Shown: positions 48,401 to 59,350 of the stretch, piece after piece
How the letters are laid out: every line of letters begins with the position of its first letter
How positions within the stretch are numbered: the first letter of the stretch is position 1
Assembly: GCF_018812025.1 (NCBI RefSeq)
Contig: NC_063049.1
Coordinates: 35,903,447 to 35,967,446, forward strand
Direction: 5' to 3'
DNA from: Megalobrama amblycephala
Lineage: Eukaryota; Chordata; Actinopteri; Cypriniformes; Xenocyprididae
DNA: 64,000 bases
Program-made: the position numbers and the translations under genes
Notes under the pieces: generated by a model
The model's database searches: none
Told to the model about the DNA's origin: nothing
The model's input: only the letters and a program-made list of their open reading frames with translations

Positions 48401-51400
48401 TATATAGTTTATTTTTATTACAGAAGGTTCTTCAGATATGCTAGAAGGGCCTTCAAATATTATGTAGTGTTGAACAATAAGGGGACTTGGTGTGAAAAAG
48501 TTTAAGAACTTTTGGTCTATGAGAAACGACCGAGATATTCTTTGTCATTTTTCCTCCCTATAGAAGAACAATCAGCAAAAAGCACAGAGAATAACAACAC
48601 TTGCTAATAGAAGTCTTTTTCATCAGTTAGGACATCTCATACACTTCCTTAAAAATATCCAACCAATGACAGTTCATATATTAGACCAGTCGACCAAAAG
48701 TAGGTCATGGTCAGGAGGACAGGTGAAGCTCTTGCAGCTATTGACCCGAAAACCTGCATGATAGGATACCAGAGCGAGACGTGTGTTGGTAGACAGACAT
48801 GAAGACGGAGTCAGCGAGGCGCCTGAGAGCATTCCTCTCCCACACACAAATAAACACACTGTCATAATGCAGTCAGTCACCTGGATATTCCGCCCAACCG
48901 TCTCCTCTCCTTTAGATCTGGCGTGGGCTAGCTGCTCCTTAAGGGTCTCCTGGCGCATGTGAATAGCCTGCAGCGCCTCCTGGAGGTCAAAACAGCCCTC
49001 CTGCAGATCGATACACATTCGGTTGATATTTCCTTTCGATCAAAGTTTCAGAATCAGTCAACTTATGAATGAAGCACATAATTTCTGCGTAATAATGATT
49101 TTAAAACCGGTTTTCCTTCTATCCGCGCCAAGTTTTGGTAGGACAAACCAACAGTCCTGCCCAAATATATGCCATTGGATAAGCCAATGTTGCTTAATAT
49201 GGCGCATAGACAGAATAATGTTATGAAAGACTTTTTTGAAGAATCAACTTGCTTATAGTTGTGTCTGCATGACAACCTGAGACATAGGCCCCGATTTATG
49301 TATCTACCAGCGGGTGCCCACACATCATACCCCCACCCCATAACACGCGATGAGAAACACACATACGTCTTTCTTTCTTTTTTTCCCTTTCCTTTTTCCT
49401 TTTTTTGTGGAAACTTTCAAGTGCAAATACATTACCAACCTCTGTTTCCATGAGCAAATGATAACTAGGTTAAGCGCATACACATGCCCCTTAAAACATT
49501 TTAACATGCTCATTACTTAATTAATTATACTCCTTGTTAGTTCTTCAAGAGTACAGTCTTTTTCTCTGTGTCTCACGAAGAGAAACACACGGACTGCAAA
49601 CACATTTCCAACCAAACAAAAACACATATTATTCCCATGTTGTCGTGAGTCTCTCGCTGATACACCTGATGGTTTTGGAGTTAAGTACTTAAAATTAGGG
49701 ATGCACCGATTTTAACAAACAATTATTGGCTGATTCCGATATTGATATTTGTCACTTGCTCTCTTATTTTTGTTATTAACATTTGTCATTAAAATAGATA
49801 GTGTTTTGATAATGTTTTAAATCAGCAAAGTTTAAAAAAAACTAAAAATATGCATTAAGTTAGCTAATTTATTGCTGCTGCATCATCAAATAATTTCTAA
49901 TGAACATGAATTGGATCCATTTAACATTCAGCAGGCCAACATGAATACATAAATACAACAGAACAAAGATTGACGGGTTGCTGTGAAGACTTTCGGGACT
50001 TGCCGGGACTGGACACCGGGATTCGGTATGCGTTTTCTGCATCGCGGAAATCATAGGGCCCTATACATATTAATCCTTTTTGTCTTTTGTCGTTTGATTA
50101 ACATTAAATCACAGACAGCAGCACAGCAGGAATATTAGATTATGGATTAATCTTGGATTATGCAACAGACATTATAAAGCTCAGTGCCTTCACACAGTTA
50201 ATTAATAAACCACTGGTTTGTTATATCTGCCTTTTTCATGCTGTAGCCAATATGCCGATAGTTGTAAACTGATCAAAAATCGGCTGATAAACATTGGCAG
50301 CCGATGCATCAGTGCATCTATACTTAAAATGCAATTTATAATCATGCAAAAACTGAAAGCACAAGCTTTTGTATCAGGTTATGTCTTAATACTGCATATA
50401 ACTGTAGAACTGTGCACATTACGACCCACCAGGACCCGATGTGAGATCCACCAATCAGAGAGGTTCTCGAATCGATTTTTGGTCTCGTGTTTATCCGTGG
50501 GTGCTCGAGCCCACAGGATCGGCAACTTTAAAGACAATATGTGTCATAGCCGAATTTGACCACCCCCAATAAGTCCACAAATTACGACAGCAATGGTCAA
50601 AGAACTGGAAACCGAAGAGATAGCAATATGAATCAACCTCTTACTGGAGGTCCACGAGGTTGGTGTGACATTTGAAGAATACTTGAACAATTTAAGGACA
50701 AGTTGTTAATCTCAACCACTTCACAGAGCGCAGCTACTAATTTTTCACTAACCCCGAGTGAAAAAAAGCTTCATTCCTCTGAAGTGAAAAGGTCAGATAC
50801 TTAATAAAATGTCATCCCACTTAAGAATCCCCTCAGGATGAGTTTCAATCCAACGGGCGGATGAACAAACAGAACATTTTGTCCGACGGACTGCTATGTC
50901 TAAATTATCACATGAAGGATGAGCTTGAAAACTTCAAATGTTTACATGGGTTGCCATGGCTGCAAACTACCACAGACATTCCAGTCTTTTCACTACTAGT
51001 TGGGTGTTTGTGGCAGAGAGGTATCTACTAATAACAGCTCTGACGCAAGTTTGCCAACACTCACGCAGCAGTAATGAAGTCATCGAGCCACTCCTGTGAG
51101 TTAAGGCCTTTCTCTTTCTTGACACGGAGGCTGGTCTTCTAGAGCGCACAGACAAAGGTGCATGTATACGCCTGCATGTATACGCATGTGTCTTCAGAAT
51201 CGGCCCCTTTTCACTTTGTGGTATCTGCGCAAATGCATGGGCGTGGGTGATTCCAAGTGCACCCACGTAATGATGTCACATCTACCTCAAGAATACGGGT
51301 GGGTGCACAACTGATCTCATTTGGACCTTGTCTGGGTGCATGTGGGCGGGCGGCTTATTCTCACTGGTGTGGATGGGAGTGTAATGTGGGCAGAGTTGAG

Positions 51401-54400
51401 GCCAGACAAGGACAGCGAGAGGGGGAGGGGAAGTTTATGTTTTTTCTGCAGTTCAGACACAACACTATTAACTGTAAAACACTTTGAAATGGTTAAACTT
51501 GGAAAATCCATTCTAGAGCTGAGTGCAAATTAACTGCATCAAAGGGTGCAGAAACGACATAAAGAACATGAACAAGAAGACACTAATAACTTAATTAAAA
51601 TTGGAGTAGCTTGAGCAAATGGTATGTTGATAAAAAAAGAAAAAATTATTCACAGATTCATTCGAGCACAAGTTCTAGAGATCACGTTGCGTTTGTGGGT
51701 GGTTCCAATAATTATTTCATAAAGGTCAATAAATTATAATGTGGTTATCAGGAATGTGCCAATGAGAATTATTACAACTTGAATTAGCATGGGGGGAAAA
51801 AAACTAAACTCTAAAGTAGTAGCAATAAACTGTTTGAATCATCTGGATTTGCTAAAGAGAAAGTGCAGCTTGGGGGCCCTGAACTTCCCTGAACCTGCAG
51901 ACGTCTTTTTTTGTCTTTTTTTCCCTCAATGGGTGAGTAATTCACTCCACTGTTGTATGTTGCTTCACATAAAAGTCTACTGCAAAAGACTTATGTTGAT
52001 AAATATATAGTACATTCTCAGTGTAATTAATGCTCATGCTGAACACTAGTAAATATGGCCACCAAAATAAATATGTATCGAAACTGTAAGTTACTCATAA
52101 TGTAAAGCAGCTTCCCCAACGCTGCTGTTCATTCACATCACTAGTGTGGGAACATGACGTAAAAGTGAGGTAAAATGTGATTATTAAGTGAGTAACAATG
52201 CAAATTAGGGGAAAGGAAGGCCATTGGTAATTTGCAACTGTCTGATAATGATGAAGGACTCATTTCTCCTTAGAGGTAGAGTGGGTAGAAACCACTGATT
52301 TTCCGAAGCGGTCACATGTCTTTGCCCATACGAGGAGTGAAACCAGGGCAGAGGTGAAGCGGGCAAACACCTGCTCTTCTTGAGACACCAGCCCAGCCCA
52401 TAAGCATTGATGTGGGATGTTAGAAGTTTCCAGAAGATCTAACGACTGGACAATGATCAAATGTGTCACCAGAGAGCCATGAATGGACAGCTGCCATAGA
52501 GCACAAAGGCCTCTTCAGCAGACCACATCAATAAGATCACTATGTGTGTAGCTAAGTATAGGGCAGACTGATCACGGATATGTAGGTTATGGAAAAATAA
52601 TGACCGTGGGCTGGCTAAATATGGATTTAAGGTGTGATCAAGGGAGTGGGCTTGCACACATTAGTCCTTTGTAACTTCTCCAGGCTGATCTTTGACCTTT
52701 CCCCTACACCATGACATGCAATCCTGATGGAGCTACCCCGCATGCTCCTGCAAAGCCCTCCCACACAGTTCAGTATGCTGACAGGCAGCTATGCAAACAA
52801 AAAGCCACTGGACCCACCCAGTGTCAATCCTGCCTCCTACAACAGTTTCCTCGCATATTGGTGTTAGTGCCGCAGCGCACATTAATAACAAAATGACTTG
52901 AGAAATTGCGTTGGAAGCTTCAGACAGATTATTTAGAGTTCAGGTTGGAGAAATCATGAAGCAATTTTTCTCACCTCAGTTTTAATTCTCTTGGGCGAGG
53001 GCTCATCTCTGTCCCCACATCGAGATCTGTAGGAAAGAAAATTAAATGTTCAGCCCTGAACAAGCAGCCTTTCACAATAATGTGTCATATATATATATAT
53101 ATAAAAATTTTATATGAAAAAACAAAGCTTTATATAAAAGCTTCTTTTGAACTTTATATACAAAAAGATCACCTAATATAAAAGATCAGTTTCCACAAAA
53201 AAAAAACATTATTTCGATTTTGTCTGTCTATCTCTAGGAGGACATAATCTGCCATCATGAATAAGTTACTACAACTAATTTCCCCCAAACTATGGGATAT
53301 TTATTTTTAATTCATACAAGAAATGCCTTAAAGCAAGGATCAACCTTGACAAACCCTGAGAACCCCAAAACCAGAGTCCTACCAGGTACCCTTTACACAT
53401 TAACTAGCATTATTATATTACACAATCCTTCACAATTAATTAGTTAATGCTCATTAATATAAGATAAAATAAAATTGGAAATAAAATTTCTCTGTTTTAT
53501 TTATCTTCTGCACTAGTCTCATGGACCCCTGGTTGAAAACCTTGGCCTTATAGTATTAAAGCTTTACTGGTAGTATTTTTTCACCTGTAACCTAATATAG
53601 GAGTGCTCTTGGCAAATTTCATTATGACGTAAGAAGCATTGTAAGAAAACTTGGCCTAGATAACTTTCGCAATATCCAGTCCACGACTGTGATGCAATCT
53701 TTCAAGTTTTGAATGAGTGACTGCAATTATGTAACACCAAAAGGAATTTTCCATCCACTGACACGCAAGCCTGGCAATCCAGGAAACACCTGCACGGTCT
53801 CTTTGGATGCCAGGTTGAGAGTGTCTGATAAGCCCTGTGTTCCTTTAGATGCAAAAGAGTGGGAGTGTTCTTATTTCTCCGTAGACCTCAGTGCAGCACT
53901 TCACACCTAAACACAAAAGCCACGCACAAAGCCGACTTCAATGTCTTGGCTTGGCTCTAAGCAGACTACCAGAGAGCAGATCCTGAGCTGCTCACAATGC
54001 ATTAGCATTAGCTATCTCTCTCTTGGCTTAAAGGCTAAACATCATGAATGATTACTCTAGTCACATTGTGCTTTTTTTCATGTTAACCTAGCAGAATCTG
54101 CAGGATTTATGAGCATATGGGGAGGGGGCTTTAAACATAGACTATGACACTCATATTAATAGCGTGCATTTGCAAACGGTCAGATACGGACTAACAGATA
54201 GTCTCAGCCCTAACTCGTGCAAACTTCTCAAACAGAGCAAGGTCAGACAAACAGGTTATCCTGCCCCAAAACTGTGATGTAGGTTACTCAAACTACACAA
54301 ACAGAGCAATGTCTTAACTGGGCCACAGAGCTAGTGCTAACACTTTTTAGGGAAATTAACATACAAATGGCTTACTTACATTTGTCTGTACATAATAAGC

Positions 54401-55759
54401 TGGTATAGGAGACACTATTTAAAAACTGAAACAATTGCACACTTCAGTTTTAACCAAAGGTCCAAAAATAGTCAACCAAGGTGTTTCATGTTTGGGAAAT
54501 GACTTTAAAGTTCTTACTTGCTTGTTCTGTAGGTGTATTTGTAGGTGACCTCTCGGGAGACCTGACGTGCCAGTCCGAAAAGCTCATCTCTGCGAGTCAG
54601 CAATGCCACCTCCTTCATACAAAGCTGCGCCGCAGCCTCATTCACAGTCAGCTATGTATAAAGAAAGGATATTTTATTATTAATTAGATAATAAACAATA
54701 GATCTTGCTATGTGCAAAGAATTAAACCAGTCCCACAAGTAAGCAAAACTCCTGCTTAAACAGACCAGCATGATATTTCTGTTGATTTCCATAATTAATT
54801 AAGGTAGCACACCAGCATCCCAAACACTGGTGCCCAGCTATGCTGAATTTATTTTAGCAGGGACACAACATAATTTCTTACTGAAAGTACAGTCCTGCTT
54901 TGAAGAGCATGATTTATTTAAACCCCCAAAAGCACCAAAAGCCCCGTAAAACGCACCTCATGCAGAGTCAGATGCTTCCCATCCTTCCTTTTTGAGTCGA
55001 ATCTGCCATATATAGCGCTATACTTGCGGATTTCCTCTTCCCGGTGCGGATCCTCGTCGCTCATATCGAAGATGTGGCTGATCATTTTGGCAAGCTTCTT
55101 ATTTCCCTTCAACTGTTCTTTAACCTCTCCGGGGTCACTCTTGGGCAAAGTCTGAGAGATTCTTTCCACGCACTCAGCCACGGATTGAACAGCAGCTGCG
55201 TCAAGCGCCTCAAGGCCATCCCGAGGGGAAGACGGAGAGCCCAGTTCTGCTGGGAAAGGCTGTGCTCGCTCTCCGTGCCATGACTGGCCCAAAAACGTGG
55301 TTCGCTGCCACTCTGTAGGGGCGAAACGGTGGCCGAGGAGTTCCCGTTGCCTGATTCTCCTTTTCCGGGATCTACACAAGCAGCTGCCAAACACTTGGGC
55401 ACTTTGACTTGGGTGTCTCCACGGGCACCGTTACCAGGCAACAATGTGGGTGACCCTTCGGGCAGCTTGTAGACGGGAATGCTGCAGACGGGCAGGGACG
55501 TGAGGGGCTGATTGAACAGGGCAGGGTTTGTGACCCAATCACGCAGAGCTTTCTGTAGGCGTCTGACATGCAGTGGCTTGCTGGCCATGCCCACGAGTGC
55601 CATGATCTCGAGAAACTCGTCCTCGCCTGCCTCGCAGAGCTGCTGAACATCGTCGCCGCCCTGTTGGATGAAGGCGTCGTAGTAGCACAGCAGGTTGGCC
55701 CTCTGAAGGATGCGGTAGAGCTGCAACTCCCCAAGGGTTCTGGGTAAAGTCGCTGCCAT
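38723..55759 (-). CDS. nab1: NAB1, NGFI-A/EGR-binding transcriptional co-repressor (seven coding exons, one frameshift)
   Basis: Coding exons in transcript order: 54957-55759, 54518-54651, 52975-53026, 48881-49000, 46662-46830, 41720-41866, 38723-38805. All introns are GT-AG and phases agree. Apart from one missing base near 55253 the total would encode 502 residues (human NAB1 is 487). Domains: NCD1 at about residues 4-82 ('[15 protein letters not shown]', '[16 protein letters not shown]'), which binds the repression domain of EGR1/EGR2; NCD2 from about 185 to 300, which represses; a C-terminal tail with PKRIKTE and IKSEPEDSR*, both fitting the sumoylation motif. Choice of NAB1 over NAB2 rests on '[17 protein letters not shown]', 'YKYTYRTSK' and the C-terminus. 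NAB1 acts in the nucleus to damp EGR target genes. Cyprinids may have two nab1 copies; which one this is cannot be told here. Confidence 0.92.
39118..39345. repeat. Degenerate tandem triplication, about 85 bp unit
   Basis: 'catgtgcttcta(a/g)aat(g/c)g' occurs near 39120, 39206 and 39289. Each is followed by 'ttattaaaaataaaataa'-like AT-rich sequence. Confidence 0.65.
39402..40850. mobile_element. hAT-like element with TAGGGCTGC ends and 8-bp duplication, split by a nested MITE
   Basis: The left end 'tagggctgcacgatattg' and right end 'gagcagccctt' are near inverses. TTACAGGT flanks both ends (39394-39401 and 40851-40858). Internal 'gatatgcgata' and 'catatcgcgatatg' words mirror each other. Same family as 36794-38007. 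Confidence 0.8.
39654..40392. mobile_element. Nested CpG-rich MITE (GTGCGTTCACACC type)
   Basis: Left 'ggtgcgttcacaccggacg' mirrors right 'cgtctggtgtgaacgcagc'. The interior is full of 'gcgaat'/'attcgc' words and much richer in CpG than its host. Contains an (AT)n at 40098-40121. Non-coding. Confidence 0.75.
40862..41052. mobile_element. Short MITE remnant (GTGTAAATGGCCCC type)
   Basis: Right 'gtgttgtgtaaatggcccct' resembles the inverse of the ends at 36951. Inner 'gtttacattt/aaacccgttttcag' words and 'acgcc' fit the same broad family. The left end is degraded. Confidence 0.4.
41720..41866 (-). CDS. nab1: NAB1 coding exon 6
   Basis: The acceptor 'tgtctctgcag' gives (G)[14 protein letters not shown], matching the GERPLNLR motif conserved in NAB1. 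A His-rich stretch (RHHHHH) and a Ser/Thr/Ala end follow. Donor GTGTGT. This C-terminal part is the most variable of the protein. Confidence 0.9.
42690..43055. repeat. Foldback block of TTCTGACTTTT / TTGCGAGTTTATAT words
   Basis: 'gcaattctgactttt', 'gcgagttta' and 'aagtcagaattctgag' repeat many times in both orientations. The block is bounded by 'catagaatgctatgaaagct' and 'agcttccatagaatcc', which are inverses. It is a known type of cyprinid palindromic repeat. Confidence 0.7.
43058..43300. repeat. Interspersed repeat R1, near-complete half
   Basis: 'attgcagcacaacaacatttt', 'gatttctgaaggatcatat', 'gtatttttgattaaataaat' and 'cttggtgagcataagagact' place it in the family seen at 630-867 and 8216-9380. 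Confidence 0.7.
43970..44820. mobile_element. hAT-like element fragment (TAGGGCTGTCAAGCG end)
   Basis: The left end 'tagggctgtcaagcgattc' with 'taattaatcgcac' is typical of a fish hAT group. 'ttaatttaacgcgttaaaaa' at 44797 looks like the other sub-terminal region. A more distant 'tttgacagccctaa' at 46435-46447 could be the true right end, but no matching 8-bp duplication was found. Confidence 0.55.
45725..46093. mobile_element. hAT-like MITE with perfect 8-bp target duplication
   Basis: The left end is GGTCCCACTTTATATTAAGT and the right end 'acttaatataaagtgggtcc'. 'ggccttaactactatgtact' has its inverse near 46055-46075. ATTAAAAT stands on both sides (45717-45724 and 46094-46101). 369 bp, non-coding, in a NAB1 intron. 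Confidence 0.88.
46662..46830 (-). CDS. nab1: NAB1 coding exon 5
   Basis: The acceptor 'catattatag' is followed by [17 protein letters not shown] and later [15 protein letters not shown], aligning with 'PEKVMAKQMEFL' and 'HSPNGLTSDNSDGQ' of mammalian NAB1. Length 169, ending in the first base of a Gly codon; donor GTGAGT. Confidence 0.9.
46831..48880 (-). other. NAB1 intron between coding exons 4 and 5
   Basis: It contains the MITE at 47517-47992; otherwise no repeat or conserved block was recognised. Confidence 0.55.
47517..47992. mobile_element. MITE with GCTTTTCCAC termini, second copy
   Basis: Left 'gccgcttttccaccgtcgg' and right 'gtggaaaagtggc' are inverses. Inner 'ctggtacggcacgg' and 'ccgtaccagg' also pair. 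Related by its ends to 5783-5986. Confidence 0.7.
48881..49000 (-). CDS. nab1: NAB1 coding exon 4 (helical segment)
   Basis: Exactly 40 codons: [17 protein letters not shown] through [10 protein letters not shown], equivalent to the 'GFPDFQDSVQTLFQQARAKSEE' region of mammals. The acceptor 'cgatctgcag' has a weak pyrimidine tract; donor GTGACT. A predicted amphipathic helix. Confidence 0.85.
49001..52974 (-). other. NAB1 intron between coding exons 3 and 4
   Basis: The largest internal coding intron after 5-6. It contains the degenerate hAT-like element 49696-50320 and a pyrimidine-rich run near 49371-49405. No coding exon was recognised in the rest. Confidence 0.55.
49696..50320. mobile_element. 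Degenerate hAT-like element (TAGGGATGCACCGAT end)
   Basis: Left 'ttagggatgcaccgatttt' and right 'cgatgcatcagtgcatcta' are imperfect inverses. 'attattggctgattccgata' near the left and 'aaaatcggctgataaacat' near the right also mirror. A known type of fish terminal repeat; no duplication was verified. Confidence 0.6.
52975..53026 (-). CDS. nab1: NAB1 coding exon 3 (short, basic)
   Basis: The acceptor 'tttctttcctacag' is followed by 52 bases encoding (K)[17 protein letters not shown], then donor GTGAGA. The PKRIK patch is a likely nuclear localisation segment, and IKTE fits the sumoylation consensus. Confidence 0.9.
53027..54517 (-). other. NAB1 intron between coding exons 2 and 3
   Basis: No repeat family with clear ends is seen. 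A short (TA)n lies at 53088-53102 and a 10-A run at 53198-53207. Confidence 0.55.
54518..54651 (-). CDS. nab1: NAB1 coding exon 2 (NCD2)
   Basis: The acceptor 'tatacatag' leads to [11 protein letters not shown]..., [11 protein letters not shown] and [14 protein letters not shown], the most conserved part of NCD2. Donor GTAAGAA at 54517. The length of 134 leaves two bases that complete a Lys codon with the next exon. Confidence 0.93.
54652..54956 (-). other. NAB1 intron between coding exons 1 and 2
   Basis: A short intron (305 bp) inside NCD2. Nothing else is seen. Confidence 0.7.
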
Positions 55760-55761
55760 AC
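54957..55761 (-). CDS. nab1: NAB1 first coding exon (NCD1 and start of NCD2), with -1 frameshift
   Basis: The acceptor is 'cctttgttcag' ending at 55762, then GT and ATG at 55759-55757. Frame 1 reads well through residue 169 (...ESEHSLS). The homologous reading then continues in another frame from 55250 ([20 protein letters not shown]...). Only two bases, CA, remain for what should be a proline codon, so one C is missing from the run at 55252-55254. Unrepaired, translation would go off-frame for 47 residues and stop at 55109. The exon ends ...LTLHE with donor GTGCG at 54956-54952. Confidence 0.9.
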
Positions 55762-57467
55762 CTGAACAAAGGAAGGAACAAAGTAAGCAATTACAGGAAA
55801 CAAAGCAAAACTGCTAGAAGGAGAGGACACTGGCTGCCACAGCAGGGGGAGGAAGAGAAATGTGTGGCTGGATCCAAGAGTGGCGACTATAAGAGAGCGC
55901 CTGTCAGGCTCCTGGGCTGCTGGGAGAGTCACATACCACACTCCACCTCTGCAACGCGCGTAGGTGGGCTCTCTCAGCACAGGCCTCATTTGTTTCTGCC
56001 GGGATCTGGCTTCTACAGCTGCCACTGTCAGGATCTGGATCCACAGCAGCACAGATAAAAGCGAGATTGGCTGCAGGGAAGGGAGGTGGGGTAATGGAGT
56101 CGCGTGGGAGTGGGACGGTAGGTGTGCGTGCTAAGAAGATAGCTTTCTGCATTTCACTTTAATTCACCCACTTCTTCCTTTAAAAGGATCCAGGGATTAT
56201 GAATGTACGACAAACACACACACACACACATAATGTTCTCTGCAAACTTTGTCAGAGACTGTAATGCATACTAATGTGGTAACCGAGCTCATTTGCTTAT
56301 TTTTCTGTTGAGAGAGATATGTTTTAGAAATGATATGCAAACCATGCCAGTGGGGAGAACTCTGAGATTGGGGGACAAATTGGGGGAAATTGAAATAGTG
56401 TCAGAATTGAATCTGAATAAACATTCACAATTAATGGTTCACATATGTGCAACATAAAACACATTCCCTAATTAAAGTAATTATATAGGCATATGATCAC
56501 CACAATACACAGAACCCTGTGGAGAACATCAAGGAAACTGTGGAACTTACAAAAGGATCCCATAAGTTCCTACAAGAACTCTAGAGACTGTCAACCCCAT
56601 CACAAAGGAAAGACAATGAGACAGTTACATTTTATATTGAATTTCCTTGAGTAAACAAATGGAATGAGGCACGTTCGAAATGATGCCTAGAGGTTCTCCA
56701 GAGGGTTCCTCCAGGGTGGCAGTCGGAGGACTTCCAAATAGGCTCTCAAGCCTTTTCAATTTTACAGTGGTGAATCATACTTTGTGAATAAGAATCTAAG
56801 TTATGCATTTGTGAATCATATTTTTTGAATATATTCTATTCTGACCCCTAGAGATATCTCAAGAAACATCTATGGGTTTGTGCAGAAAATCACCAACTAC
56901 TGCTCATCAATGGAATGCTTTTTTTTTTTTTTTTAGAAATTAATCTGTCCTATTATTCTTAATTAATTAAATAAATAAAATAAACTTGCACTGACATACA
57001 CGCCTGCATTTGCATTTTTCTCTGCTGCCATGAAGTAATTTGGAAGTATAGAGACATAAAATCTTCAGACAGAGACTGCTTTAGGAGACACAACAAAACC
57101 TGCATATATATAGACCTTATGTGCCAGAGAAACAAGTGCACCGCCATCTTTATAATACTGTCTTTGAATTTCCGTTTTTGCGGTAGCTCTGTATATTTCT
57201 ATGGCATCGCTGTCAACGAATAACTAGCTGGTGAATTGGATTTACTTGTTGTAGAGTTAATGAAAGTTAGCATGAATCATCGTAATGTTTAAAGCAGATG
57301 TCTTAACAAATGTCAGTAGATTTTAAAACGAGCAGTTCATTCATAAATACGTAAGATCACTGTAGAAATACAAACCGGAAGTCAAAAGACAATGAGCGCA
57401 GAGCTGAAAAGGGTCTATAACGGCAAAAAATAAATCGCCCAAAAGTTGCACAACTTGTACATTTTAA

Positions 57468-58278
57468 AGGGTTAGTTCACCCAAAAATGAAAATTCTGTC
57501 ATTAATTACTCACCCTCATGTCGTTCCACGCCTGTAAGACCTTCGTTCATTTTTGGAACACAAATTAAGTTATTTTTGATGAAATCTGAGAGGTTTATGA
57601 CTTGTCCATAGACAGCAATTTAACCACCACTTTCAAGGTCCAGAAAGGTACTAAAGACAATAAAAATAGTCCACGTGACTGCAGTGGTTCAACTTTAATG
57701 TTATGAAGCGACAAGAATACTTTTTGTGTGCAAAAAAAACAAAAAATAAGACTTTATTCAATTATTTCTTCTCTACCCTGTCAGTCTTGTACGCAGTTGA
57801 CACAGTGAACGCAGTCCAGCGCTTCTGTGTTTCTGTCCGAACGCCGACTCATTATTGGCCGGTTCCTGCGTCAGCATCACACTCATGCATTGCTCACGTG
57901 ACTAGCGTCTGAGCCGATACTGAGCCGGCGTTCGGATGTAAACATGGAAGCGCTGAACGTAAGCAGCGTAAGAGTGATACACAGAGGAGAAGATATTGTT
58001 GAATAAAGTCGTTATTTTTCTTTTGTTTTTTCGCACAAAAAGTATTCATCACTTCATACAATTACGGTTGAACCACTGTAGTTGCGTCGACTATTTTAAC
58101 AATGTCCTTAGTAAGTGGTGGTTAAATTGCTGCCTATGTATGAGTCAGATACATCTCGGATTTCATCAAAAATATCTTAATTTGTGTTCCGAAGATGAAC
58201 GAAGGTCTTACGGGTGTGGAACGACATGAGGGTGAGTAATTAATGACAGAATTTTCATTTTTGGGTGAACTAACACTT
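57468..58278. mobile_element. Full-length M1 foldback MITE
   Basis: TTAA (57464-57467) is followed by AGGGTTAGTTCACCC. The inverse 'gggtgaactaacact' lies at 58263-58277, before TTTTAA. The arms mirror for about 130 bp on each side ('attaattactcaccctcatg', 'gttccacgcctgtaagacc', 'gaacacaaattaag'). This is the clearest copy of the family in the window, about 810 bp, and non-coding. Confidence 0.85.
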
Positions 58279-59016
58279 TTAAAATAAAATGTAATACAAT
58301 AAAAATAAAAATTTAAAAATAAAATAAAAATAGTAACCACTTTTAAAGATAAATAACAATGCCAACTTCAGGCCTCAATTATCATTCATTCAGTGGTGGT
58401 AAAAGATGACAGATGCTGCTAAATCATCATGACTGTTAGTGTACTAGAGGTGAGTAAGAACAGTAACACAGCGAGGCTGATTGTGAGTACTGATGAGTGA
58501 GTGTATGGAGTCTAATGAGGACGCCCCACTGCACAGCAGAGTGATCCGCCACTCTAATGGATGACTGAGGCCTAGACCCAAGTGAAGGGTGCCTTGTTGA
58601 AACCAATTCAGTATCAGCATGGATGGCACTTAGGCAGCAATTTATCCAAAGCTCTCTCTCCCCGCAGCATGCTGGGTTCCTAATGCTGGAGATCTAAGGC
58701 CAGGGCTTCACGCAACATGCTGAGAGCACTCACGGCACGTACTCGTGTTGCCCAACAGCGGCCTCTTATCAATCTAAATGAATAATGGATTCACATCGAG
58801 ACCTGTCCTAAATAGTTGCATGAAGCTTTCGAAAAGAAGCTTTTATGGAAAGGCAACCTATCTGTCCTGCGCATCAGACTAAACGTTTGTGGAACAGCTG
58901 CTCTCCATAAGAAAGCTATAGCTAGAGGAACACAAACAATTCACTTCTTAAGGGGAGGAACAAGAACAAGAAAGGGAAACATTTGCGTGTACATAATCAA
59001 TTGGCTATCTCCTAAA

Positions 59017-59350
59017 GGGATGGTTAACCCAAAAATTTTAATTCTGTCATCATTTGCAACATTTATGTCACTTTTGTATGACTTTCTTTCTTCTGTGGAA
59101 CACTAAAAGAGATGCTTAGGAGAATGTTCATGCTGCTTTTGTCCGTACATTGAAACTGAATAGTGAGAAGGGGCTGTCAAGCTCCAGAAATTATAAAAAG
59201 CAACTTAAAATTTTGGTCTGTTCCACACATAAAGCTATTAAAGGACTTCAGATGATTTGGAATAGTCTTTTGGTCAGACTCTTGTCACCATTCACTTTCA
59301 CTTAATGGAAAGCAGCAGTAATATTCTGCTATACTTCTCATTTTATGTTT
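59017..59350. repeat. Interspersed repeat (GGGATGGTTAACCC type)
   Basis: 'aaagggatggttaacccaaa', 'aattctgtcatcatttgcaa', 'gactttctttcttctgtgga' and 'agtcttttggtcagactctt' mark a widespread cyprinid repeat distinct from M1. The far end is unclear. Confidence 0.55.

Noticed and set aside
55044..55283. Plus-strand frame opposite the NAB1 exon
   Set aside because: Antisense shadow of NCD2 coding sequence.
55372..56052. 226-codon minus-strand frame overlapping the NAB1 exon
   Set aside because: It is the shifted frame of the NAB1 coding exon extended into the upstream intron; the homologous NAB1 reading uses other frames.
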